Shown here: in pieces, positions 1 to 8,374 of the stretch | Position numbering within the stretch: position 1 is the first letter of the stretch | Layout of the letters: each line of letters opens with the position of its first letter | Assembly: GCA_910586475.1 (NCBI GenBank) | Contig: CAJUHM010000007.1 | Span: 1-61,629 of the forward strand | DNA: 61,629 nucleotides | Source of the DNA: an uncultured Muribaculaceae bacterium | GTDB lineage: Bacteria > Bacteroidota > Bacteroidia > Bacteroidales > Muribaculaceae | Direction of reading: 5' to 3' | The notes under the pieces: model-generated | The model's input: the letters and a program-made list of their open reading frames with translations, nothing else | Databases searched by the model: none | What the model was told of the DNA's origin: nothing | Position numbers and translations under genes: made by a program

Positions 1-404
1 ATCTCAAACAGACCGCGATAGGCCAGATTGGCCACGCCGTTGACCTTGACAGGAGTGAATTCCATCAGACCGTGATCCGAAAGAGTCAGAGTGCCTATGC
101 GGTCAAGAAGCAACGTTCCCTCATGGCGCAGACGACGGTTGATAAGCTCTACCTCACGGCCCACCGCCGACCGGCCGCACTCATAGCTGACACCCTCGCG
201 GCGCGTGATCGAATTGACGAGCAGACCGTCGTCATGTGTCAGCAACGGATTGAAGCTCAACTCCCTTGACGGAGGCAGAATCGAGCACCCGTCATGGCTT
301 ATCGATGCAGGGATATGCTGGGCGACAAATGCACCCAGACCAGGCACAACCACGCAGTCATGACACACAATGAGATACTGTATATGTTGGATAATGGAAA
401 TCAC
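1..404 (-). CDS. HU-CCDC81 family protein, 5' part only
   Basis: The gene runs off the left edge of the window. Read from a GTG at 404 it starts with ISIIQHIQYLIVCHDCVVVP and continues GLGAFVAQHIPA, followed by LSFNPLLTHDDGLLVNSI. This N-terminus is characteristic of the Bacteroidales HU-CCDC81 proteins, which carry two HU-like domains, a transmembrane segment and a C-terminal SPOR domain that binds denuded peptidoglycan; the distal parts are outside the window. There is no ATG in this frame; an in-frame stop lies upstream, leaving the GTG at 404 or a TTG six codons earlier as starts. The gene lies 64 bases downstream of mutL on the same strand and is probably co-transcribed with it. Role in envelope or division site is inferred from the family. 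Confidence 0.72.
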   Translation of the reverse strand, partial: MISIIQHIQYLIVCHDCVVVPGLGAFVAQHIPASISHDGCSILPPSRELSFNPLLTHDDGLLVNSITRREGVSYECGRSAVGREVELINRRLRHEGTLLLDRIGTLTLSDHGLMEFTPVKVNGVANLAYRGLFE

Positions 405-468
405 GGTTACAAATTTACACAACTTTTTCTTCTATTCAAAATCTTTCGCTATTTTGGCGCTTTTCCGC

Positions 469-2382
469 TCAACGGAACATCGCCGCAAGCTCATCGGCCG
501 AGATCATACTGATAATCAGTTTCCCGTCTGGGGTGTAATTCGGGGTAGGCAGCTGAAGCAACTCATTTATCAGATGGTCACGCTCCTCAGCACTAAGCTT
601 CTGGCCTCGCTTGATCGCCCCGCTTCTTGCAAGCGACAACGCCACCGAGCTGCGCCATTTCCCGACATCATCGTCCGGACGGGCATGCTGATAATCTTCA
701 ATAATCGAGATCAGCGCCTCGACAGGGTTGATGCCGTCGGAAATCATTGGCTGCGACGACAGACTCCAGCTCTCTCCGCCAAGATATGACATCTCGAAAC
801 CACAGCCCGAAAGCCTGTCTGATATGTCGGAAAGAACCGCGCTCTGCGCCGGCGTCAGCGAGAATACCTCGGGAAACATTATGCGTTGCGAAGGAGCACT
901 GCCCTCAGCCAGACGACCGACGATCTGCTCATAGAGGACCTTGACATGCGCCCTGTGCTGATCGACAGCCATCACTCCCGAAGCCGTCGCCGAAAGAATA
1001 TAGCGGTTCTTGACCTGAATGGTCGACGACTCCTCTCCTCCGGACCGACTGCCAGCAGAAGAACCGGCATTATCATCCGGAATCAGCATCGCCTCGGCAC
1101 TCTCCATTTTCAGTTCGCCGAAATCAAGACCAGGCGACGTAGCGGTTCCGATCTGCGACTCGACAACCGTCGGCTTACCAATGAACTCCTCATAGAGCTG
1201 ATCCCAGTCAGAACCGACACCCGTCTTTTTAAAAGAATCGCCCCCCGACCACGACGCCGGATTTTTAGGAGTCTCCTGACGAAACGGATTATACGACGTG
1301 TCGATCTCGATCGAATGCTCAGCCATATGGTCGGGTCGAAACACAGGAATCTCCGGAGCGTCGACAATATCGAAGTCAATTCCGGGACCGGCATTGAATT
1401 TTCCTATCGCCTCCTTGATCGCAGCGGTCAGGATCTGCCAGATCGGAGTTTCATTCTCGAATTTGATCTCATTCTTAGTCGGATGGATATTGACATCGAT
1501 CGTCTGGGGATCGACCGTGAAACTGAGAAAATAATTCGGCTGTGAATCAGACGGAATAAGATTCTCAAAACACATCAGAACCGCCTTATGAAAATAGGGG
1601 TGGCGCATATGCCGCCCGTTGACCATCAGATACTGCAGAGCGTTGCGCTTACGCGCATTTTCCGGACGCCCGATAAATCCTTCGATCGAAACTATCGGTG
1701 TAGAGGTGCTGACCGGAAGCAGCTGCTTGTCAAGTCCCTTTCCGAAAAGATCGAGAATACGCTGCTTCATCGAAGAGCCAAGCATCCTGTGCATCGTCGA
1801 GTCATTGTTGATAAACTCGAAATCAATACCCGGATTGACAAGAGCGAGACGCTCAAACTCGCGGAGAATATTGCTCAGTTCGACAGAGTCACGCTTAAGA
1901 AACCGACGGCGCACCGGAATGTTGAAAAACAGATTCTTGACCATCATGTTGGTCCCGGCCGCACAAGCCTCCGGCTCCTGACTCTCCACAATCGACCCGT
2001 TGATGATCAGACGAGTGCCGACTTCGGCGCCCTTCGGCATCGTGCGAAGGTCGACCTGCGCCACGGCCGCGATAGAAGCAAGAGCCTCTCCGCGGAATCC
2101 CATCGTACGGAGCGAGAAAAGATCTTCCGCATTGACTATTTTCGACGTCGCATGGCGCTCGAATGCCATTCTGGCATCAGTGTCGCTCATTCCTTTACCA
2201 TTGTCAACAACCTGGATCAGGCTGCGTCCGGCATCCTTGACAATGACCTTAATCGACGTCGCACCGGCGTCAACAGCATTCTCTACCAGCTCCTTCACCA
2301 CAGATGCAGGACGCTGGATGACCTCACCTGCGGCAATCTGATTTGCCACAGAATCAGGGAGTAAGCGAATCACGTCAGTCAT
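469..2382 (-). CDS. mutL: DNA mismatch repair protein MutL
   Basis: MutL couples mismatch recognition by MutS to strand removal. The 637-residue product has the complete GHKL ATPase N-terminus: the IAAGEVIQRPASVVKELVEN block, DNGKGM, and the TMGFRGEALASIAAVA motif. A serine/glycine-rich linker lies around residues 420-450, and the C-terminal dimerisation domain follows. In the C-terminal domain the usual endonuclease motif DQHAxxExxxxE reads DQHRAHVKVLYE, so the central glutamate is absent, and the usual CPHGRP-like motif reads YTPDGK. The protein therefore probably lacks the metal-dependent nicking activity of many MutLs (inference). Length is normal. A good promoter lies just upstream at 2419-2450, and the HU-CCDC81 gene follows downstream. 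Confidence 0.95.
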   Translation of the reverse strand: MTDVIRLLPDSVANQIAAGEVIQRPASVVKELVENAVDAGATSIKVIVKDAGRSLIQVVDNGKGMSDTDARMAFERHATSKIVNAEDLFSLRTMGFRGEALASIAAVAQVDLRTMPKGAEVGTRLIINGSIVESQEPEACAAGTNMMVKNLFFNIPVRRRFLKRDSVELSNILREFERLALVNPGIDFEFINNDSTMHRMLGSSMKQRILDLFGKGLDKQLLPVSTSTPIVSIEGFIGRPENARKRNALQYLMVNGRHMRHPYFHKAVLMCFENLIPSDSQPNYFLSFTVDPQTIDVNIHPTKNEIKFENETPIWQILTAAIKEAIGKFNAGPGIDFDIVDAPEIPVFRPDHMAEHSIEIDTSYNPFRQETPKNPASWSGGDSFKKTGVGSDWDQLYEEFIGKPTVVESQIGTATSPGLDFGELKMESAEAMLIPDDNAGSSAGSRSGGEESSTIQVKNRYILSATASGVMAVDQHRAHVKVLYEQIVGRLAEGSAPSQRIMFPEVFSLTPAQSAVLSDISDRLSGCGFEMSYLGGESWSLSSQPMISDGINPVEALISIIEDYQHARPDDDVGKWRSSVALSLARSGAIKRGQKLSAEERDHLINELLQLPTPNYTPDGKLIISMISADELAAMFR

Positions 2383-2418
2383 TGGACAATCTTTTTTATA
2401 TCAGATGATTTTTCTTTG

Positions 2419-2450
2419 CAAATTTACTCAACTCCTTGCTTTATGACAAA
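2419..2450 (-). promoter_or_regulatory. Promoter of mutL (Bacteroidota type)
   Basis: On the minus strand TTTG (2450-2447) is followed after 20 bases by TAAATTTG (2426-2419), matching the Bacteroidota -33/-7 consensus. Transcription would start about 30 bases upstream of the mutL ATG. Confidence 0.6.
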
Positions 2451-2559
2451 CCTTCTTACTGACACCCCGGACAACACTTGTCAACAAAATGTCAGCAAAA
2501 TGTTGATAACATTTGGAATCGTCTATCCCACACCAACTTACCATATGTAGAAAACACAA

Positions 2560-2598
2560 CTCCGGCCGGTCTGAATGTTGAATTCCGACCGGCCGGAG
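2560..2598 (-). terminator. Intrinsic terminator after the CotH gene
   Basis: CTCCGGCCGGTC (2560-2571) pairs perfectly with GACCGGCCGGAG (2587-2598) around a 15-base loop. Read on the minus strand it is followed by a T-rich stretch, as expected for the end of the CotH transcript, whose stop codon is 19 bases away. Confidence 0.7.
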
Positions 2599-2616
2599 CG
2601 GCTAAATCATAATTGA

Positions 2617-4068
2617 TCAGTAGAGACCCCAGTTCGACTGTGTGTTACACCACTCGACACGTTTCTTAACCCATTCGGTAAGTTCCGAGACCTTTGCCAC
2701 ACGGTCGTAAGCACTCGGAGCATAAGCATAACTTGTCGCATATGCGTCGGGCCAGAGAAGACCGTCACGCTTGCCGGTCGGTTCGATCAGGTATGCATAC
2801 TCTGCCATATAATCCAGAAGGCGAGGATAGATGTTTGTATAGAAATCATTCCACACCTCCTTATAGACAGCGCGGAACTCCGAATTGCAGACCAGTGATT
2901 TCATAAACGACATTCCGGCATAGTCTCCGTCGCGTTCAAAAAGCACAGTCGCATGACTCTGGATTGTCGTTGATCCATCATAGCCGAATGCCCAGTCGAA
3001 ATCCCAGACCGGTCCGAAATGATAGAGATATTCCGAGCCGAGGCCCTCCTTATAAAGATAAAGACTCTTCGGATGCTGGAGTTCGCGATTGCAGGCAAGA
3101 CTATTGACCAGAACAAAGCAGGCAGCATCCCTAAGATCGACATAATCCGAAATCTTCTTCGTGCCCGGATTGACGACAACATCAGCCATTTCAGTGAAAT
3201 CAGCCTGCCACTTCGAGAAATATTCTGAACGTTCGGACTCGTCCGGCTTGATCTCCGTCAGATCGGGATCCTTGACCATGACCGGCAGACTCTTCGCCGC
3301 ATTGTTTGCAAAACGATACTTGAACTTGAAGTCCTCGTCGTAGTTCGAATCGAGCTCAAAAAGCATTCCAGTCTCCTCATTGATATCAACCGATCCGCCT
3401 CCGACTCCGATTTTTTCAGTCATCATATATGCTCCCTTGTAGTAGCCGTTGAGATACACATTGACCGGAATACAGTGGTTTGAATAAGGCAGGCCAAGCT
3501 GCTGGGCAGTCCAAAGCGCAACCGCATTTCTCATCAGCGACGGATCGATATAATTGGCGATAAGCGCGAAGGTCTTGGCTTTGGCCATGCCGCAGACCGA
3601 TGTCTTCTTGGCCATCTTGAACCGGTAGGGTGTTTTCGCAAAGTTCCAGGTCGAGTTTCCGCGGCCGCGGAACTCGACAGTCTGTTCAGGCAGATCATCA
3701 TACAGTCCGTTTCCGTCCATTCTGAGAGTAGCGTCATACACGAATGATTTCCCGTGCTGACTGTCTTTGATCAGATCTTTCAGATCCGGATAATCTGTCA
3801 GACGTACATGAATATCGGGAATGACAGTCTGACGGATAACGCAGCTGTCGACAACCGACATATTAATCGACGATGAAGTGCCATCAGAAGTCTCTATTGC
3901 CATTTTTGTGTAACCCAACGAACCCCCTGAATATTTTATATCGGTCAGATCCTTCAGATCATAGTAGTTAAACTGCTTGTCATTGCGGAAAAGATATAAC
4001 TGACCGTTCTGTGACATAGCGGACGTCGCAACAAGCGCGGCAGCCGCAAATAGAATCATTTTTTTCAT
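2617..4068 (-). CDS. CotH kinase family secreted protein
   Basis: A 483-residue secreted protein with a clear N-terminal signal peptide (MKKMILFAAAALVATSAMSQ). A short N-terminal region of about 90 residues precedes a CotH domain recognised by the substrate-contact motif EFRGRGNSTW, the central NGYYKGAYMMTEKIG block and the acidic active-site motif VWDFDWAFGYDG. CotH proteins are atypical protein kinases known from spore coats and fungal invasins; the substrate of Bacteroidales homologues is not known. The catalytic aspartates of the WDFDW region are present, so it may be active. It lies 6 bases downstream of a small secreted protein gene on the same strand, and the two probably form one transcript ending at the 2560-2598 terminator. 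Confidence 0.85.
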   Translation of the reverse strand: MKKMILFAAAALVATSAMSQNGQLYLFRNDKQFNYYDLKDLTDIKYSGGSLGYTKMAIETSDGTSSSINMSVVDSCVIRQTVIPDIHVRLTDYPDLKDLIKDSQHGKSFVYDATLRMDGNGLYDDLPEQTVEFRGRGNSTWNFAKTPYRFKMAKKTSVCGMAKAKTFALIANYIDPSLMRNAVALWTAQQLGLPYSNHCIPVNVYLNGYYKGAYMMTEKIGVGGGSVDINEETGMLFELDSNYDEDFKFKYRFANNAAKSLPVMVKDPDLTEIKPDESERSEYFSKWQADFTEMADVVVNPGTKKISDYVDLRDAACFVLVNSLACNRELQHPKSLYLYKEGLGSEYLYHFGPVWDFDWAFGYDGSTTIQSHATVLFERDGDYAGMSFMKSLVCNSEFRAVYKEVWNDFYTNIYPRLLDYMAEYAYLIEPTGKRDGLLWPDAYATSYAYAPSAYDRVAKVSELTEWVKKRVEWCNTQSNWGLY

Positions 4069-4074
4069 TGTTGT

Positions 4075-4566
4075 TTATTTTACAGCTACCTTTAATGATT
4101 GATTATTGATATTGACTACATAAACACCTGTCGCAAACTCTCCGAGATCAATTTCGCACTCTCCCGAAACCGTATGGCGAAACATGCTTTTGCCATCAAG
4201 CGACGTCACAGTGACCACAGTCTGAACTGAAAGATTGCCGACATGCAGAATATTGCCCGACCAGTCGATCGTAATGGCATTATCCTTCCTGATGTCCGTT
4301 ATTCCGGCCCAGCCATCAGAGTCCCCCGATTCTTTCGAAAAAGTCCAGTGGTGCACATCATCCAATTCATAGCTGATCTCGCCTTTCGAACATGACATGA
4401 CAAACATCCCGTCCTCAATAGCTGTTGTCATTCCGGCCTCAATCGTTATACGGCTGACATGAGTGTCTGCATGCTCGATGACAACACTCTTGTAATTCGT
4501 AGCCGCATAAATGGGAGCTGCCGACCCTGCTGCCAGCAGGCATAAAAGTGTAAAGATTTTTTTCAT
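4075..4566 (-). CDS. Small secreted protein with C-terminal sorting-like domain
   Basis: About 163 residues starting MKKIFTLLCLLAAGSAAPIY; an ATG two codons further upstream is also possible. The signal peptide is followed by a beta-rich segment, SVVIEHADTHVSRITIEAG, of the type seen in many Bacteroidales surface proteins. The C-terminus ends EFATGVYVVNINNQSLKVAV, which resembles a type IX secretion C-terminal domain although it is short. No enzymatic motif is visible. It directly precedes the CotH gene (6-base gap) and shares its N-terminal style, so the two may work together at the cell surface (inference). A TAAATTTG -7 element on the minus strand at 4626-4633 could drive the pair. Confidence 0.65.
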   Translation of the reverse strand: MKKIFTLLCLLAAGSAAPIYAATNYKSVVIEHADTHVSRITIEAGMTTAIEDGMFVMSCSKGEISYELDDVHHWTFSKESGDSDGWAGITDIRKDNAITIDWSGNILHVGNLSVQTVVTVTSLDGKSMFRHTVSGECEIDLGEFATGVYVVNINNQSLKVAVK

Positions 4567-4821
4567 TAGCAATGTAATGGTATTAGTTAAATGTAATAAA
4601 TTGGTTGATTATCTTTGTGATGCCACAAATTTAATCATTTTTTTATCAATTTATCCACATTCAAAAACAAAACGAGACACAAAACCTCTATATTCATCGA
4701 AATCAACAGATATTAGACCTGCCGGTCCAACGCATTTTCAATGTTTTAACATTCATTTTTCACTCAGTTCTCGGCTTTCGCTTAATTTTGCAGCCGGCAA
4801 CAGCCATATCCCGACAGATAA

Positions 4822-5595
4822 ATGAACAACGTCATCGCATTAATTCCAGCCAGGCTTCAGTCCTCCCGCCTTCCGGGCAAACCGCTCGCCGAGATCGGAG
4901 GCATTCCTATGGTCTGGCATGTATTCATGCGCGCCGCGGAAGCTCTCGGACACGAAAACGTCTTCGTTGTGACAGACAGCCAACGGATTCTCGAGGCTGT
5001 CAGGTCGAGGGGCGGAAACGCAATCCTCTCTGATCGGCAAGCCGACTGCGGAACGACCAGATGTGCCCATGCACTGGAAAGAATTGCAACCGACGCCGAA
5101 ATAATCCTCAACCTTCAGGCCGACGAACCATTCATCGCCACCGACGACATTCGGAATCTTGCAGATAGCCTCTCCGACCCGGCATTCCGGATTGCGACTC
5201 TTGCGCGGAAATTCGATCCGGCCGACGGATTCGAAACGCTCTTTTCGCCCGACAACACAAAAGTCGTCTTCGACAATTCAATGGGTGCCTTATACTTCAG
5301 TCGCTCGATAATCCCATATGTCCGTGGGGTTGAATGGAAACAATGGCTGAAAACCACAACATTCCACATCCATGCCGGAACATATGCATTCCGCCGGCAG
5401 ACCCTCCTCTCACTCCCATCTCTCCCTCCGTCGCCCGCAGAAGAGGCCGAAAGGCTCGAACAGCTCCGATGGCTTGCTGCAGGACTCCGAATCAAAGTGG
5501 TCCTGACTGAAACATCACTTATCGGAGTCGACACTCCGGAAGAACTCGAACTGGCAAGAAAACGCTTTGATGAACTCCACTATAATGAAAAATAA
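4822..5595 (+). CDS. kdsB: 3-deoxy-manno-octulosonate cytidylyltransferase
   Basis: KdsB activates Kdo as CMP-Kdo for lipid A core synthesis in the cytoplasm. The 257-residue product begins with the nucleotide-binding loop IPARLQSSRLPGKPL, has TDSQRI near residue 51 and NLQADEPF at residues 97-104, and ends with the family's GVDTPEELE segment. Length is typical. The start is the only ATG near the -7 element TAATTTTG at 4783-4790, which would give a leader of roughly 25 bases. The 3' end overlaps the next gene by about 11 bases. Confidence 0.95.
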   Translation: MNNVIALIPARLQSSRLPGKPLAEIGGIPMVWHVFMRAAEALGHENVFVVTDSQRILEAVRSRGGNAILSDRQADCGTTRCAHALERIATDAEIILNLQADEPFIATDDIRNLADSLSDPAFRIATLARKFDPADGFETLFSPDNTKVVFDNSMGALYFSRSIIPYVRGVEWKQWLKTTTFHIHAGTYAFRRQTLLSLPSLPPSPAEEAERLEQLRWLAAGLRIKVVLTETSLIGVDTPEELELARKRFDELHYNEK

Positions 5596-6880
5596 CCCGA
5601 CGCCACTCTCCCGAACAACACCCCCTCCCGTAACAACCATGTCGGCATTCTCGCTCCCGGATGTGCGCCGCCGGACTCTTCCTTCCGGAATCGAGATGAT
5701 AACCTACGACAAATGCGCCGAACCGGTCAACTTCATAACCTACATTGCGCCGGGTGGCACAACCGACCGAAAGTCGCCCGCAATCGCAGCACTCGACTCA
5801 ATCCTGCGCCGCGAAGGGACAGCCTCATTCTCCGGTGAGGAAATAAACCGCATTCTCGACTTCAACGGAGCCTGGCTAAAACCCGAATCCTCCGAACAGA
5901 CCTTTTCCCTCGCAATGCGGTCGCTGAACTCAACGCTCGAGGCCACACTGCCCGTTTTCAAGGAAATGATCTTCGAGCCCGTCTTCCACGAACACGCTCT
6001 GGCTGTAAGACGCGAAGGTCTCGCGAAAAACATCGAAGTCTCAATGAACGACGTCGACTTTCTGGCCGCATGCGCATCCGACAAAATCACCAAAGGCGCA
6101 ACCCACCCCGCAGCGAAAGTCGACACACCCGACGAAATCCGGGCAATCTCACGCAACGAAATGCTCGAATCCTTCCGCTCGACAGTCTCACCGTCTTCCG
6201 GAAAACTCTTCATTGCCGGAAACATAACCCCGCAGATCGAAGAGATGATCGCCGCGACATTCTCCGAAGTCCCCTTTGAATCCCGCAAATTCACATCTCA
6301 GACTCCGCCATACTCACCCAAGCCGCCGCTAACGACCGAACGGATCAACAAACCCGACGCACTCCAGAGCGCCGTAATAATGACCATTCCGACCATCCTC
6401 CGCTCCAGCCCGGACTACATACCGCTCCACATTGCCGTCTCTGCACTCGGAGGTTATTTCGGAAGCCGGCTGATGACAAACATTCGAGAACGCCTCGGGC
6501 TGACCTACGGAATCTCCGCTTCGCTCCTCGGAAACCGGCTCGGATCCTACATCCAGATCTATGCCGACACTGACTGCCGCCACGTCGACCGACTATGCGA
6601 AGAAGTCTGCAAAGAACTGACCGAACTTGCTGTAAATCCGCCACGCGGAGAGGAACTGACACGGCTGAAACAATACCTCCTATCATCTCAGGCGCGCATT
6701 CTCGACAGCCCATTCTCAACCATCGGCTACTACATCTCTGCCGCCACTTCAGGAATTCCCGAAGGCTATTTCAATGCAAAACTAAAGCAGATCGAATCCC
6801 TGACCCCTGACCTGATCTCGGAAATATCAGCCAGATACATCAGACCCGAACTGCTTCTCACTGCAATTGCCGGAAAATAG
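5585..6880 (+). CDS. M16 (insulinase) family protein, zinc motif missing
   Basis: The 431-residue product has the two-domain M16 fold: LPSGIEMITYDKCAEPV at the N-terminus and the second-domain substrate motif NIRERLGLTYGISASLLG. The zinc-binding HxxEH motif that should follow the GG...DR segment is absent; the corresponding stretch reads SPAIAALDSILRREG. It is therefore predicted to be a non-catalytic homologue, like the inactive partner of M16 heterodimers. No active M16 gene is present in the window. There is no signal peptide, suggesting a cytoplasmic location. ATGs at 5567, 5585 and 5639 are all possible; 5585 overlaps kdsB by 11 bases and was chosen for tight coupling. Confidence 0.8.
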   Translation: MKNNPTPLSRTTPPPVTTMSAFSLPDVRRRTLPSGIEMITYDKCAEPVNFITYIAPGGTTDRKSPAIAALDSILRREGTASFSGEEINRILDFNGAWLKPESSEQTFSLAMRSLNSTLEATLPVFKEMIFEPVFHEHALAVRREGLAKNIEVSMNDVDFLAACASDKITKGATHPAAKVDTPDEIRAISRNEMLESFRSTVSPSSGKLFIAGNITPQIEEMIAATFSEVPFESRKFTSQTPPYSPKPPLTTERINKPDALQSAVIMTIPTILRSSPDYIPLHIAVSALGGYFGSRLMTNIRERLGLTYGISASLLGNRLGSYIQIYADTDCRHVDRLCEEVCKELTELAVNPPRGEELTRLKQYLLSSQARILDSPFSTIGYYISAATSGIPEGYFNAKLKQIESLTPDLISEISARYIRPELLLTAIAGK

Positions 6881-7127
6881 CGACAACCTCTCAACCGACA
6901 CTTCAACATCCCACCTTACACTCTTCTCCCCCCCAAAAAAGCCGGACACCTCTGACTATATTTCATTCACGAGGCCTCCGGCTCAATTGGAGAGAAGAAA
7001 ATGAGTCCACTATTTTAACTCATTTTCAAGCCGGATTGTTCGATCGAAAAACATCTTCATTATAAGATCCCGGCGTTAACAAATATCGGCGAACGGGATC
7101 TTTAATCCTAAAATAATCCCCAATAGC
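6881..7127. other. Intergenic stretch with a minus-oriented hairpin
   Basis: No gene is visible between the M16 gene and the radical SAM promoter. A hairpin at 6941-6982 pairs GCCGGA and CCTC with GAGG and TCCGGC. Its T-run lies on the minus strand (CCCCCCCAAAAAA at 6930-6940 on the plus strand), so it would terminate leftward transcription although both flanking genes point right. Confidence 0.4.
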
Positions 7128-7158
7128 TTGCCAGACCGGATAATCTTGGATAAATTTG
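7128..7158 (+). promoter_or_regulatory. Promoter of the radical SAM gene
   Basis: TTG (7128-7130), a 20-base spacer and TAAATTTG (7151-7158) match the Bacteroidota consensus. The leader would be about 58 bases and contains AAAGGAGGAGGG at 7160-7171, an unusual purine-rich stretch too far from the start to serve as a ribosome site. Confidence 0.55.
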
Positions 7159-7222
7159 CAAAAGGAGGAGGGCGCGATCCTTTTCTCCGTCTTGAAAAGC
7201 CCCAACGACTCAACCCTGACCG

Positions 7223-8302
7223 ATGCATAAGATTGACATCCGCCACCGCCTCGCTCTCGAAATCGCTCGACAGCAACGCAAAGACCTCAACCGACGCCAC
7301 CCGTTGAGACAGCTGTTCTGGGAATGCACACAGCGCTGTAACCTCAGATGTCGACATTGCGGCAGCGACTGCAAGACATCCTCCGAAACTCCCGACATGC
7401 CAGCCGAAGACTTCCTGCGCGCCCTCGACGACCTGATCCCCCATGTCGACACCAACCGGCTCAACATAGTGATAACCGGAGGCGAACCACTTATGCGTGC
7501 CGACCTCGAAGAAATAGGCCTGCAGCTCTACCGACGTCGCCTCCCGTGGGGCATCGTTTCCAACGGACTCGCTCTGACGCCATCGCGTTTCGCCTCACTC
7601 AAAGCCGCCGGAATCCACAATCTGACAATAAGCCTCGACGGACTTGAAAACGACCACAACGCAATGCGCGGAAATCCCGCTTCATTCCGGAAAGCCTGCG
7701 ACGCCATCGCTTTGGCCGCAAAAGATCCTGACATCAGTTTCGATGTCGTCACATGCGTAACCCGCAACTCACTGCCGACTCTGCCTCAGATCCTCGACCT
7801 ACTCATATCCCTCGGAGTCAGAGAATGGAGGCTCTTCACCATCTTCCCCTCCGGCAGAGCACGCAACTGCCCCGAATTCAATCTGACATCCGGCGAATTC
7901 ATCAGCCTGCTCGACTTCATCAGAGAGACCCGAAAAAAAGCGGCAATACGCTGCGCCTTCGCATGCGAAGGTTTCCTCGGCAACTACGAAGGTGAGGTCC
8001 GCGACCACTTCTTCACCTGTCAGGCCGGAATCTCTATCGCCTCCGTACTGATCGACGGATCGATAGGCGCATGCCCGAGCATTCGGGCTGACTTCGCGCA
8101 AGGCAACATCTATGATGGCGACAGCATCTGGGACGTCTGGGAAAACCGTTTTCAGATCTATCGCGACCACAGCTGGATGAAAACCGGAATATGCGCCGAC
8201 TGCAAAGCTTTCCGCTATTGCGAGGGCAACGGAATGCACCTGCGTGAAAGCGACGGATCGATCAAACACTGCCATTTCCACCAGGCCGCATGCAAATCCT
8301 GA
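7223..8302 (+). CDS. Radical SAM protein of the rSAM/lipoprotein type (SPASM-like)
   Basis: The 359-residue product contains the radical SAM cluster motif CNLRCRHC (CxxxCxxC), followed by TGGEPLMR and the SAM-contact segment ISLDGLENDHNAMRG. The C-terminal third has the cysteines of a SPASM-like auxiliary cluster domain: FFTCQAG, GACPSIRA, GICADCKAFRYCEGNGMH and HCHFH. The sequence matches what I recall of the Bacteroides family TIGR04133, whose genes usually sit beside a lipoprotein thought to be its substrate or partner. No such lipoprotein is adjacent here. Function is unknown; peptide modification is inferred from the SPASM architecture. It stands alone between its own promoter and the GH20 gene. 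Confidence 0.82.
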   Translation: MHKIDIRHRLALEIARQQRKDLNRRHPLRQLFWECTQRCNLRCRHCGSDCKTSSETPDMPAEDFLRALDDLIPHVDTNRLNIVITGGEPLMRADLEEIGLQLYRRRLPWGIVSNGLALTPSRFASLKAAGIHNLTISLDGLENDHNAMRGNPASFRKACDAIALAAKDPDISFDVVTCVTRNSLPTLPQILDLLISLGVREWRLFTIFPSGRARNCPEFNLTSGEFISLLDFIRETRKKAAIRCAFACEGFLGNYEGEVRDHFFTCQAGISIASVLIDGSIGACPSIRADFAQGNIYDGDSIWDVWENRFQIYRDHSWMKTGICADCKAFRYCEGNGMHLRESDGSIKHCHFHQAACKS

Positions 8303-8374
8303 CCCGACCATAATCGTCTCCGGCCCGAAAACGAAAATAATACCAAACCCACTATAGACTTTTTGCTTCTAAAC

